Shown here one piece after another: positions 54,280-63,239 of a DNA stretch of 64,000 bases. The translations under genes and the position numbers were made by a program. The DNA is taken from the NCBI GenBank assembly GCA_946811185.2, contig OX328108.1, forward strand, positions 22,453,239-22,517,238. Reading direction: 5' to 3'. The first letter of the stretch is position 1, and every line of letters begins with the position of its first letter. Below the pieces are notes generated by a model that worked only from the letters and a program-made list of their open reading frames with translations, did not search any database and was not told where the DNA came from. This DNA comes from Hippopus hippopus (Eukaryota; Mollusca; Bivalvia; Cardiida; Cardiidae).

Positions 54280-54715
54280 TTACCAGACAATCCCGTGTTT
54301 TAAAGACCTCCGGACAAAAAAAAAAACTGATGAAAATATTGTGGGGAAAAAGGAGAAAATGCTGTTAAGGATAGGGCACGCTCTAATGGGATTCTTGTAA
54401 CATCGCTTTTCATCGCCGAAAAAACGTACGGATTCGGCTAAGACTCGGGTAATCCGTAATCGATCGGCCGATACACACTGGTTCCCCGCATCGATTACAG
54501 ATTACCCGAGTCTTGGCCGAATCCGTGCGACTTTAGCGATGAAAGGCGATGTTGCATGAATCCCATTAGGATACCCTATCCTTAAGCAACATTATCTCTA
54601 CTTCCCGCAATGTTTTTTACCCTTTTAATGACAAATGCAAGCAGTCAAGCCATAGTACATCGTCGCCTACTATTACTTTCAATTTGGACGAGTCTAAAAT
54701 TTTGTCGTTTTGGGT
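54280..54715 (+). repeat. Family D MITE interrupted by a TTAA element
   Basis: ACCGTTTACCAGACAATCCCG left end and GGGGAAAAAGGAGAAAATGCTG lead to the insertion at 54369. After 54585 the element resumes with GCAACATTATCTCTACTTCCC, then TTTGGACGAGTCTAAAATTTT and TTGTCGTTTTGGGTATTGA. Confidence 0.8.
54369..54581. mobile_element. 213-bp MITE with TTAA target duplication
   Basis: Ends GGATAGGG and CCCTATCC are perfect inverted repeats. The inverted similarity extends through the element: CTAATGGGATTCTTG / ATGAATCCCATTAGG, CATCGCTTTTCATCGCC / CGATGAAAGGCGATG, and GACTCGGGTAATCCGTAATCG / CGATTACAGATTACCCGAGTC. It is bounded by TTAA at 54365-54368 and 54582-54585. TTAA targets are characteristic of piggyBac-type transposases, but the terminal bases do not match the commonest piggyBac ends. 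It carries no gene. Confidence 0.85.
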
Positions 54716-54787
54716 ATTGATTAAGATACCCTGAAGGATTATCATGATTTCGCCTTTTTGTGAAAAGAAAATGAAACAGATAATTGG

Positions 54788-55023
54788 TCTGCAAGATGCG
54801 AAAAGGGGCTTTCGGACATTTGCGAAAAGTGTCGTCTCGGATCCGAGACGACACTTTACGTCAACATTAGATTTTGTCCTACAGTAGGCTTACGTTAAAC
54901 AGAAAATCACACATGATCGGTAAGTGTCGTCTTGGATTATTCTGCGCAGACTGCGCAGGCTTATCCAAGACGTCATTTTACGCAAATGTCCGAATGCCCC
55001 TTATTTTGCCTGCTGCAGGCCAA
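54788..55023. repeat. Family A MITE copy, left hairpin collapsed
   Basis: TCTGCAAGATGCGAAAAGGGG left end. The first palindrome is reduced to GTCGTCTCGGATCCGAGACGAC, losing the AGCCTGCGCAG core. The second palindrome is intact (TTATTCTGCGCAGACTGCGC), and the right end is GCCTGCTGCAGGCC. Confidence 0.8.
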
Positions 55024-55024
55024 A

Positions 55025-56060
55025 TATAATCAGTGGACAATGTATTTGTTTCTTGTTTAACGCTTCATTCAATATGATTTCAAGCACACCAAGGGGACGT
55101 TCTTTCAAACGCTAAAAACTGATCTTGGTCCGAAATGTTGCAATTTTGATATTTTTCTGCGGTATTGCCATGTGTTTTTTTTTTAAAGACGCTGAAAATG
55201 TCAGGAAGTATTTGCTTCACTTTATCAGCTTCATACATTGTCAAAAAGTTAAAAAAAACGCCACTTATATAGAAGAAAAACAAGTACGTGTATTACTACG
55301 CACTGGTACTACATTTTCTCGTGGAAAACAATATTTGAATATTTCATAATGCTTTTAACATGCGTCTATCGTTACCATGACTTCCAGCACGCGCCATGTT
55401 GCTAAGGAAATAGCCCGCTAAGTACACACAGGTGTTAAAACATTTCTTCCAAGAAAAGCGCCGTACTTCTTAACCTATCAAAAACACAGATAATAATGAA
55501 TTTTAAAAGGGGTAGGGTTCTTTTTTTTTTAAACTTTTACGCCTAATTCATATTTCTTTTTTTTTAACACCGATAAAAACACGTTACCAAACATATATTT
55601 CCCTGCTAATGTTACTAAACCGGCCAATTACACTCAGTAAAAAGGTGCAAATTTTGAGTTCGGATAAAGGGATTGGGCGCTTTACAATCGGTAACTCTGT
55701 CTATTTCTATGAGATCAAATATGACGTCATCGGAATTTTCCGTAATCGACTAATTTTATTTATCAATTTGCATTCCCTTAAACCTTTGAGAAATTCTGGC
55801 GCTTAATTTAAAAATTCCTTTAGAGCCTTCATTTCGAATTACTGAAAAATCTTTATTATAATTGTTTTTCTTCTTTACTGCTGGTTTGCCAGGTATCGCA
55901 AGACTTAATTCAGCGATAATTTCTTTTTTTTTTTAAGTTTGGTGGGATTACATAGGTCTTTAACGCTAAAGCTGTCGAAAGAAATTTAAAAACATGGTAG
56001 GAACAATGCCTCTCCTAAAACCGTTTCTCCATAGTGTTCTATGTACTGGTATTTCATTGC
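55025..56060. other. No gene recognised
   Basis: AT-rich sequence with several T8-T10 runs. CAGCACGCGCCATGTTGCTAAG near 55386 is a small CpG-containing island. Plus- and minus-strand frames of 60-75 codons have no known domain. Confidence 0.45.
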
Positions 56061-56067
56061 TCTTATT

Positions 56068-56297
56068 AACCCTTTACCACACAACCCCTCGTTCTAACCA
56101 CACTAACAGAGAAGGCGTTTGAAAACATTGCGGGGAAAATGAGAAAATGCTGGTAACCAGCATTTTCTCATTTTCCCCACAATGTTTTCTATCCAATCAA
56201 AGATAAATTCAATCATTTTAACAATATTTGATTTGCCGTCTGCAAATATTTTAAATTTGGACCAGTCTAAAATTTTGTCGTATGGTAAAGAGTTAAA
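56068..56297 (+). repeat. Family D MITE copy
   Basis: AACCCTTTACCACACAACCCC left end, GGGGAAAATGAGAAAATGCTG / AGCATTTTCTCATTTTCCCC stem with compensatory ATGAG/CTCAT, and GTCGTATGGTAAAGAGTTAA right end. Confidence 0.9.
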
Positions 56298-56404
56298 AAA
56301 TGTCCTTTGAGGCAATAGCTTATTCCAGAAGAGAAAAATTGAAAGCAGGCGAAACTTTGTTACTTTCTGATGTAGATTATCTTTCATTCAATACAAATAC
56401 AAGA

Positions 56405-56680
56405 CTTGAGACCAGAGGGTCTCTTGTTCGAATCTCCAGCTCAGTCGATTTCTTCCCGGGGACTGATGATAGTCATTGCGACAGGATTCATTCTTGTCTC
56501 ACCGCTGATCATTGTGTCGAGGATGGTTATGTGGAAAAACAGTCATTGGCTTGGAAAGAACATTGAGCGAAAAACTGGTAAAGGAACTCAAGGAAAGCAT
56601 GGTTAGGTGCACTGGTCGCTGCGATATTACTGGAATAATGTTGAAAACGACGACATTAAACACCACAAAAAAACAAACAA
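56405..56680 (+). mobile_element. SINE copy
   Basis: GGGTCTCTTGTTCGAATCTCC (B box), TTTCTTCCCGGGGACTGATGA, GGATGGTTATGTGGAAAAAC body and the tail GTTGAAAACGACGACATTAAA. It is the same family as the minus-strand copy at 57555. The A box is degraded. Confidence 0.75.
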
Positions 56681-56707
56681 ACTACCAACACAGCTAGAAC
56701 TATAACT

Positions 56708-57368
56708 CTCACCCTTTAACACACAATCCCGACTTTTAACGACCCTGGCTGTTAAGGTTTTTGAAAATATTGTAGGAAAAAGGAGAAAATGCTGGTAACC
56801 AGCATTTTCTCATTTTTCCCACAATGTTTTCTATCCTTATCGCCCTTTCAAAGTTTTTTTCGTCGGTGTGATCTCACATTATCTGACAGTGTACATCCAG
56901 TATCAGACTGCACGTTTTGTGCTGTCCATAATGCTCGGTACTGTCCAAAAAGGCGTATTGCGTCGCGCTTAGCAACCTAATGGGTTATGGTGCGTCGAAA
57001 GTCGTGTGTAGGGGTTAGCTTTGTATGAATAGAAAAGTGTAGAAAGTGAACAACGTTTTGGGTCTACTTTTCACCGCCACATAACATTGCATTGACTGTG
57101 ATGCGTCCATTACATTCAGTTGAATTTTAGAAACAGTCGCAAGTTAAGGTCTTATAGCAACCCTTTACCAAAAGATCCTTGTTTTTAATCGCCCCGATGA
57201 ATAAGATTTTTGAAAACATTGTAGGAAAAGGCCAAAAATACTATTTACCACAATGTTTTCCAGACTTTCAGACACAAATCCAATCATTTAAGCTATATTT
57301 CATGAATTGTCCGTAAATGCTTTCAGTTTGGACAAGACTGGAATTATGTCGTTTGGAAAAGAGTTTTA
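56708..57368. repeat. Family D, partial family C and another family D copy
   Basis: 56708-56850: D copy with AAAAAGGAGAAAATGCTGG / CCAGCATTTTCTCATTTTTCC. 56860-56987: right half of a minus C copy (AGACTGCACGTTTTGTGCTGTC to CGCGCTTAGCAACCTAATGGG). 57163-57368: D copy whose hairpin centre is deleted (AGGAAAAGGCCAAAAATACTA / TTTACCACAATG). Confidence 0.7.
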
Positions 57369-57554
57369 CACTGTTAAAATGTAAATTTTACCTAGTTCAG
57401 CTTTGAAAGTCGACATTTTTTTTTTAAATCATACCTTTTTTTCGGAGTTTAGGGAAAAATGCTTTATCACATCATCATACAGGTGGAATTTAGACCTACA
57501 AAAAGTAGTACAAGCATGGAGAGTAGTACAGAGTTAGGAAACAGGCAACGTTTT

Positions 57555-57850
57555 AATTGATTGATTGTATGGTGTTTAACGCCGTTTTCAATATTAATTC
57601 TGTTATATCGCGGCGGCCCATGCCCCTATCCATGCTTTCCCGAAGTCTCGCATAATTTTCTTTCCAAGCCACTGGCTGCTTTCCAACATAACCATCGTCG
57701 AAACAATGGTCAGTGGTGGGAGAGGAATGAGTCCTGTCGCAATGACTATCATCAATCTTCGGAAAGAGATTGTCCGAGCCAGGGATCGAACCCACGACTC
57801 CCTGTTCTCAAGTCCTGCACGCTACAAACTGAGCTACCGGGGTTCGGCGG
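57555..57850 (-). mobile_element. tRNA-derived SINE, well preserved
   Basis: On the minus strand: GAACCCCGGTAGCTCAGTTTG (A box), GGGAGTCGTGGGTTCGATCCC (B box), CGATGGTTATGTTGGAAAGC body and GGCGTTAAACACCATACAATC tail. A GATTGATTGTATGG phrase marks the end. Confidence 0.88.
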
Positions 57851-57854
57851 CAAC

Positions 57855-58717
57855 CTTTTAAAGAACTGCTGTCATTCGCCGAGACAAAATGTCACGAGGA
57901 CCAGACTAATCCCCCTGAACACAAACCAAAAGTATTTGACTGGGCAAGGGGGGGGGGGGGTATGGTTTTGTATATCGAATGCCAACCCTTCTATTTTGAT
58001 TGGGGAAGTAGGGGCTGGTCCCTTTGTCTCATTCCTAATCGTATGACAAGTGACACAAGAAGTACAAAGATAAATGTTTTTGAAACGTTTTAAAAGTTTG
58101 CAGACACCTGGGCGTGCAATTACTTGATACAAAAAAATGCTCTTTTTCCGTAATTGCTGTCAAAATCTGATTACAGCCATTACGTAAAAGTATTTACATC
58201 ATCTTGAGTTCAGGTATCTAGGGCAGTACATATTGTTTCATCCTCTTTGATTGAAAAATTTGCAGTATGTTGTTTTGTTGCCAACTTAACATGTATATAG
58301 AATATTGTTATGTAAACACGCCGTCTTAGCTTATGCAGTCAAATTTCTGTTAAAGTCCACCTGTTTCTAACCGAACAGTTCTCGGAGCAATTGTTGTTCC
58401 TTCTGCGGAGGAACAGAAGGGCAAGATCTGACTGCACAAAATGTACTGTCACAAGGCCGTTGTCGGAAGAAAATGATGTCAGCCGTCAAGTTCTTGGCGC
58501 TGCTTTTCCTCTTCCAGCATTAATTTGTCCCCGGAAACAGTTGTTCAGCTGACTTAAAGCTTAAAAAATCATCAGATAACCAATCAAACGAATACAGATG
58601 TTAAAATAATGTGGCATACTATGAAAATTCTCTATATTGTTCAATCCTTTTGGCGTGATTTTTTTCAAAGGCTGCATTTTGCAAGACGCATTAAGTCGTC
58701 TTCAAGTGTAAAAGTTA
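57855..58717. other. No gene recognised
   Basis: Contains a G11 run near 57950 and a C-like half-stem (AAGATCTGACTGCACAAAATG) near 58422. A frame of 161 codons at 57561-58046 is composed mostly of SINE sequence. Confidence 0.45.
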
Positions 58718-58945
58718 ACCCTTTACCAGACGACAAAATTGTAGGTGTGTTCAAATTGAAAGCATTTGTAGACGACAAACTAAATGTGGTCGAAATGAGA
58801 GCAAGTTTTCATTGAAAGTGCAAAAAACATTGTGGGAAAAGGAGAAAATGCTGATCACCAGCATTTTCTCCTTTTCCCACAATGTTTTCAAAATCCCTCT
58901 TCTTCAGGGGTGTTAAAACATTGGATCGTGTGGTGACTGGTTGAA
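58718..58945 (-). repeat. Family D MITE copy upstream of exon 2
   Basis: AACCCTTTACCAGACGACAAA left end, perfect stem GGGAAAAGGAGAAAATGCTG / CAGCATTTTCTCCTTTTCCC (centre ATCAC), and GTGTGGTGACTGGTTGAAAG right end. It ends about 72 bases before the exon 2 acceptor. Confidence 0.9.
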
Positions 58946-59017
58946 AGAGAGGTTTAAACAAGAAGAACTCAAGAAAAAATATGCCTAGTCACATGTTCTT
59001 TCTTTCTTTCTTTCCAG

Positions 59018-59287
59018 TTTTGTGGCAAAGCTGTAATACAACAATCTGTGGTCGCCGGGCGCTTAGTTTCCGATGTGAAAGCACCGAGAAGATCCTGATT
59101 AACAACGTACCATCCACTTCCGGTACGAAGGTCAATCGGCAGTTACAGGAACGTAGCTACATGAATTTGCGACGTATGTGTATGGGTATGTCGGCTTGCG
59201 AGCCCAAGAGATTCTGCGAGACGCATTCCGTGGCAAATAATGGCCAGATGACGAAGGAATTCAATGTCAACTATGTCTGCGTCCGAG
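59018..59287 (+). CDS. Exon 2: cysteine-rich SUEL/rhamnose-lectin-like domain
   Basis: The tract TTCTTTCTTTCTTTCCAG is a strong acceptor, and CCGAG|GTCAGT a strong donor. The 270-base exon is phase 1 at both ends and encodes about 90 residues (VLWQSCNTTICGRRALSFRC onward). Cysteines fall at roughly residues 6, 11, 20, 57, 63, 68 and 87. The closing pattern MCMGMSACEPKRFC ... EFNVNYVC resembles the C.G..SC.v ... K.L.V.Y.C end of SUEL-type (galactose/rhamnose-binding) lectin domains, and ALSFRCESTEKILIN fits their first strand. The usual YGR motif is not seen, so sugar binding is uncertain. It is followed by a CUB domain in exons 3-4, as in mosaic extracellular proteins. A symmetric 1-1 exon is typical of shuffled modules. 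Confidence 0.75.
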
Positions 59288-59332
59288 GTCAGTACTGTCA
59301 ATTCTTTCCCTACCATGGTAAACAGAAGTAAC

Positions 59333-60638
59333 TTTTGCGGATGGCAAAGATCAGGATTAGACTGCACAAAAATTGTAGTCTGATCTTTTATCTACACCGT
59401 CTAATTAAAGTTTATCTTCCTTCAGAATGGAACTGAACTATTGTATAAATCGAATGAAAGTAATTAGCGCAAAACACGAAAAAAAAATTAGTCTACGAGT
59501 AGTCCTTATTGAGAGCATTTCCAGACGGAAAATATACATGTGACTAAAAAAAAAAATTGGTTTTTTTTTGAAGGTACAAAACATTGTGGAAAAGATAAAA
59601 AAAACTCCGATTAACAGCATTTTCCCCTTCTTCCACAATGTTTTCAAAAGTCTTTTCGATTAGGAAAGTTAAACCACGGGACTGTTTAGTACAGAGATAA
59701 ACTAAAGGTCACTATAGATACGCGGTCAGCCATGTCCACAAACACTATTTCTTCACGAATTATTTCGCTACCAACAAACGCATGTTCTTTACGAGGTCTA
59801 AAAGTCAAGTTACGGTGCAGATCAAGAGGATGTTTGTCAAAATTCAGCATTAGGTAGCGAACGGCGCAGATTCAAGATCAGGCTGCACGTTCTGTGCAGT
59901 CTGATCTTGAAGTTCACCTTCCGCATAAGCTACTTGGGTCGGTGTTCAGATCCCAGTGTCCTTTGTCCACCAACAACACCATAATTATGTTGCATTTACA
60001 ATTTTTGTGGATTGTTCTTATAACAAACAATCTCGTGTTGTAACAACCCCTGGGAAGACGGCCTCTGAAAGAAATATGGGAAAAAGAGAAAATACTTTTC
60101 CCACAATGTTTTTAATTTTTTAGAGAGAACCCATTTTTAGAGCCAATTTCGTTTAGAATAACTATGTCGATTACCAGTGTTTTCAATATAGATAAGTCAA
60201 AATTCAAGTCATCTGGTAGAGTCCAGTGACCTTGAAAGGTGACCGTGACCTTTGACATTGATGAAACAACGCGCGATAACTTCGGCGTCCCGGAGTCTTA
60301 TTCAATAAACTCATTTTTTGAGATTCTTTCATTTAGAATTTTATTGGTTTGGTAGGAGAGCTTTAGAAAAATATCAGGATGCATTTAAAATCATGTTCAT
60401 AGCTGAATCCTTTACCAGACAACAAAATTTTAGACTCAACCATATTGTAAGTATTTGCATACAACAAATCAAATACAGTATGGCTCAAATAACATGAGTT
60501 TTCTAGGAAAGGGTAGAAAACATTCTGGAAAAAGGAGAAAATGCTGGTTACCAGCATTTTCACCTTTTCCCATAATGTTTTCCAATAGCCTTCTCCTTCA
60601 GTGGCATTAAAATTAGAGATTGTGCGGTAAAGGGTTAT
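59333..60638. repeat. Intron filled with C-like hairpins and family D copies
   Basis: 59333-59412: GATCAGGATTAGACTGCACAA / GTAGTCTGATCTTTTATC. 59478-59690: D copy (minus). 59860-59940: CAAGATCAGGCTGCACGTTC / TGTGCAGTCTGATCTTG. 59990-60215: D copy with deleted core. 60405-60638: D copy (minus) with GGAGAAAATGCTGGTTACC / AGCATTTTCACC, ending GGTAAAGGGTTA about 15 bases before exon 3. Almost the whole 1.36-kb intron is MITE-derived. Confidence 0.8.
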
Positions 60639-60651
60639 ATTATGTTTCCAG

Positions 60652-60751
60652 ACACAGACATTATCAAACAATGCGAGCCTTCACCTGTGAGGATAAAAGA
60701 AAGACAAGGTTTTATAACCAGTCCGCAGTATCCTTCGGAAACACAGTTCAG
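60652..60751 (+). CDS. Exon 3: start of CUB domain
   Basis: Acceptor ATTATGTTTCCAG; donor TTCAG|GTACAG. The 100-base exon enters in phase 1 and leaves in phase 2. It encodes TDIIKQCEPSPVRIKERQG then FITSPQYPSETQF. The GFITSPQYP phrase is the classical opening of a CUB domain (G-x-I-x-SPxYP), and the preceding Cys would be its first cysteine. The peptide continues directly into exon 4. Its short polypyrimidine tract lies next to the end of a family D MITE. Confidence 0.85.
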
Positions 60752-60767
60752 GTACAGAACCTTTTTA

Positions 60768-61192
60768 TCTCCTCCTCCTCCTCCTCCTCCTTCTTCTTCT
60801 TCTTCTTCTTCTTCTTCTTCTTCTTCTTCTTCTTCCTCTCCTCCTTCTCCTCCTCCTCCTTCCTCTTCTTCTTCTTCTTCTTCTTCTTCTTCTTCTTCTT
60901 CTTCTTCTTCTTCTTCTCCTCCTCCTCCTCCTCCTCCTCCTACTCCTTGTCCATCTTCTCCTCCTACTCCTACTCCTCCTCCTCCTCCTCCGTCTTCTTC
61001 TTCTTCTTCTTCTTCTTCTTCTTCTCCTCCTCCTCCTACTCCTTGTCCATCTTCTCCTCCTACTCCTTCTTCTACTTCTTCTTCTCCTTCTCCTCCTCAT
61101 ACTCCTCCTACTACTCCTTGTCCGTCTTCTCCTCCTCCTCCTTCTTCTTCTTCTTCTTCTTCTTCTTCTTCTTCTTCTCCTCCTCCTCTTTT
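60768..61192 (+). repeat. TCT/TCC trinucleotide tract, about 425 bases, in intron 3
   Basis: Almost pure pyrimidine: alternating blocks of TCC and TCT with occasional ACT and TGTCCATC. A larger block starting TACTCCTTGTCCATCTTCTC recurs at about 60940, 61040 and 61110. It begins 16 bases after the exon 3 donor. Mirror-symmetric polypyrimidine can form triplex (H-DNA). Frames reading poly-Ser, poly-Pro, poly-Phe or poly-Arg are artefacts. Confidence 0.95.
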
Positions 61193-61204
61193 TGTATTGC
61201 TATC

Positions 61205-61439
61205 ATAGTTAATAGTATTCAAAGGAGTATTACAAAAAGTAATAAAAGTAAGATTAGAAGTTGTATTATTAGAAGCATCAGTAGTAATACTAGTAGTCTA
61301 GTTGGGAAAAGGTAAAAGACCAAGATATTGCAATTTCGAACTTGACTGAAAGAGGTAGAAGGATATCGGGGAAAAAAATCGGACAGTGTAGATCAAGATT
61401 AGATTGCTTGTTCTGTGCATCGCAAAATTTTTAAAACAT
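61205..61439. repeat. Short C-like fragment
   Basis: GGACAGTGTAGATCAAGATTA near 61383 is one stem arm of family C. The rest, with AGTATT/AGTAAT repeats, holds nothing else. Confidence 0.4.
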
Positions 61440-61958
61440 CTGAGTCTTGCTTTGCGAAAAAAAAATGGCATAATGCATTTGCAATAAGTATCGAAACTGG
61501 TCAGCCTGCAAAGGTTGACCTTTGGTCGAAACTTTTTTGCTACTTTTAAATTTTCTGCTTGTCAAAGGACTATTATACCGCCTGATTCATCCAGTTTTTA
61601 GACAAAATGCATACGCATTATGCAACGAATTGCTTTATTTGATGCAATACGAAAAGAACATTAGTCGTGGAATCTCATTTTTCAAACAAGAGTGCCACTA
61701 ATCTATACTTTTGGAGCCATACTCAGGCAAAACGGAGTTAAATGAATCTCATTGATGCATTAAACCAAGTAAGTCATCAAGTAATTTTGGATTTATAAAA
61801 TACCTTTTGTCTAACAATCGCCTAAATCTTGAGGTAGACTAGCCCTTCGACATAGAGAAAATTTGCCCAAAACAAAAAGTTTTGCGTACAGCGCAGGCTG
61901 ACCTGGGTCGACACTTTTTGCATATGCATGAAACCTCCTTTTCACAGAGCATGTCTTA
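61440..61958. repeat. Two family B copies in intron 3
   Basis: 61440-61640: GGTCAGCCTGCAAAGG short core, with TTTTAAATTTTCTGCTTGTC. 61713-61958: GGAGCCATACTCAGGCAAAAC to TTCACAGAGCATGTCTTA, with only the right half of the core (GTACAGCGCAGGCTGACCTGG). The second ends 13 bases before the exon 4 acceptor. Confidence 0.75.
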
Positions 61959-61971
61959 TTGCATTTTACAG

Positions 61972-62243
61972 AACCTGTAAATGGGAAATCAAAGTACCCA
62001 AAGACCATTACGTACACATATATCTACACGAGATACTACTTACGGCCGGGAAGGACGGGTCGGACGCCAACTGTGACGGCGTTATCTTTATGACGAAAGC
62101 AACGTGCACGGGCAAACCATTTCCGACGTACGCGCTCTGTGACGTCAGTAAAGTGAATTCCTCTATAACGGCGTGTGGGGACGTCACGATATTTCTCAGC
62201 GGGGATAACCCTGACCCTATGCGGTTTTGGTTTTCGTTTTATG
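61972..62243 (+). CDS. Exon 4: remainder of CUB domain
   Basis: Acceptor ATTGCATTTTACAG; donor TTATG|GTAAGA. The 272-base exon enters in phase 2 and leaves in phase 1. It reads RTCKWEIKVPKDHYVHIYLH (CUB C-x-W-x-I-x-x-P, second Cys), then ANCDGVIFM and YALCDVSK (third and fourth Cys), and ACGDVTIFLSG near the end with FWFSFY. This covers the beta-sandwich of a CUB domain. The acidic DGSD and CD residues might contribute to a calcium site, but the fit is partial. With exon 3 the domain is about 115 residues and is bounded by phase 1 introns on both sides. Confidence 0.88.
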
Positions 62244-63031
62244 GTAAGAATCTATTAAAATCATCATAATTCTCAATATCATCATAAACATCATCAACCT
62301 AATCATCATGTTAATAATTATCATCATCATCATCATCATCATGACTGGTTGAAAGAATATTTTCCTAATGATTATAAAAATATTGCTGAGACTAAGTTTC
62401 GGGTAGTCTAGACAAAGATCAGACTGCACATAACCTTTTTACCGACATTTGAATTCAACCTGCAAATGTAATACAGTCGAATTCGACGCCGCACTTTCTG
62501 CACAAGGAGTGCTACAGGCAAAAAATCTCTGTTCAATGCCCCGCCCCTCTCAAATATTCATTGAAGTGAGGAGTAATTAACAATCGTTACGAAAAACCAG
62601 ACAGTTTTGCCTGCAACTGAATTAGTAAATATTTATTCTACACCAGCACGAACATCCAGTCTATACAATTATCTGCTGATCGTGTGTGGCGAAAAACACC
62701 AAGATGTTCCGCATTGTAGTGCAACCGGAAGTCATAAGAATGCCAAAACTTCCTGGATCAGAGCCACAATGCGTGATTGTAATTGGTGTTAATGAATGTG
62801 TTAATTGTTTTTGCAAAACCTGGTAAATCGTATTGGGAACCTACAAGTCTAGAATTTGCTTTTGTGATTCATCCCTGACATTTTCAACCACATTTAAATT
62901 TTCTTCAATGGTGAGAACAGACAACATGATTAGTCTGGGCTTTCGCCATGAATAACCAAAATAGATACAAGCGGCGCCCTGGGAGAAGGCATCTTCATGA
63001 TGTAGTGCATCAGGCCCGTCGTTACATTATA
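62244..63031. other. Intron 4, no further exon seen; ATC microsatellite
   Basis: ATCATC-type repeats occupy about 62262-62345. A C-like half-stem (AAAGATCAGACTGCACATAAC) lies near 62415. The 61-codon frame at 62607-62792 has several cysteines but no splice sites that fit the phase 1 series. Confidence 0.45.
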
Positions 63032-63166
63032 GGGCTTGCAACACGCGAAAAGGGGTATTCGGACATTTGCGTAAAGTGTCGTCTCGAATCAGCCTGTGCA
63101 GTCCGCGCAGGCTTATCCGAGACGGCACTTTACGACTACATTAGATTTTGTGCTACAGTAGACTTC
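63032..63166. repeat. Family A MITE half copy fused to exon 5
   Basis: GGGCTTGCAACACGCGAAAAG left end, first hairpin (TCAGCCTGTGCAGTCCGCGC / GGCTTATCCGAGACGGCAC) and the spacer TACATTAGATTTTGTGCTAC then AGTAGACTT, matching the copy at 2984. At 63167 it changes to exon sequence, so the second half of the MITE is absent. Confidence 0.85.
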
Positions 63167-63239
63167 ACCCTGGAGAGACCTTACGTTCTTGCTCCAGATC
63201 AACGTTACTGCTCCTGTCAATTAAACGTACCCGCTCCAG
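63159..63239 (+). CDS. Exon 5: next extracellular segment, acceptor inside a MITE
   Basis: Acceptor TTTTGTGCTACAG and donor GCTCCAG|GTAAAA enclose 81 bases, phase 1 at both ends. With the G from exon 4 the frame reads VDFTLERPYVLAPDQRYCSC then QLNVPAPG. FWFSFY-VDFTLE gives a plausible end to the CUB domain, and CSCQLNVPAPG resembles the C-x-W-x-I-x-x-P segment that could open another CUB-like unit. The acceptor and roughly the first eight bases belong to the family A MITE. The match in phase and the open frame support a real exon. The alternative is that the true acceptor was lost and this is a fossil. Confidence 0.55.

Noticed and set aside
57561..58046. A 161-codon plus-strand frame
   Set aside because: The first two-thirds is a minus-strand SINE and the remainder runs through a G-rich run.
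60620..61315. Long open frames of 111-231 codons rich in Ser, Phe, Pro or Arg on both strands
   Set aside because: They are produced by the TCC/TCT trinucleotide tract, which cannot generate stops; the tract lies in an intron.
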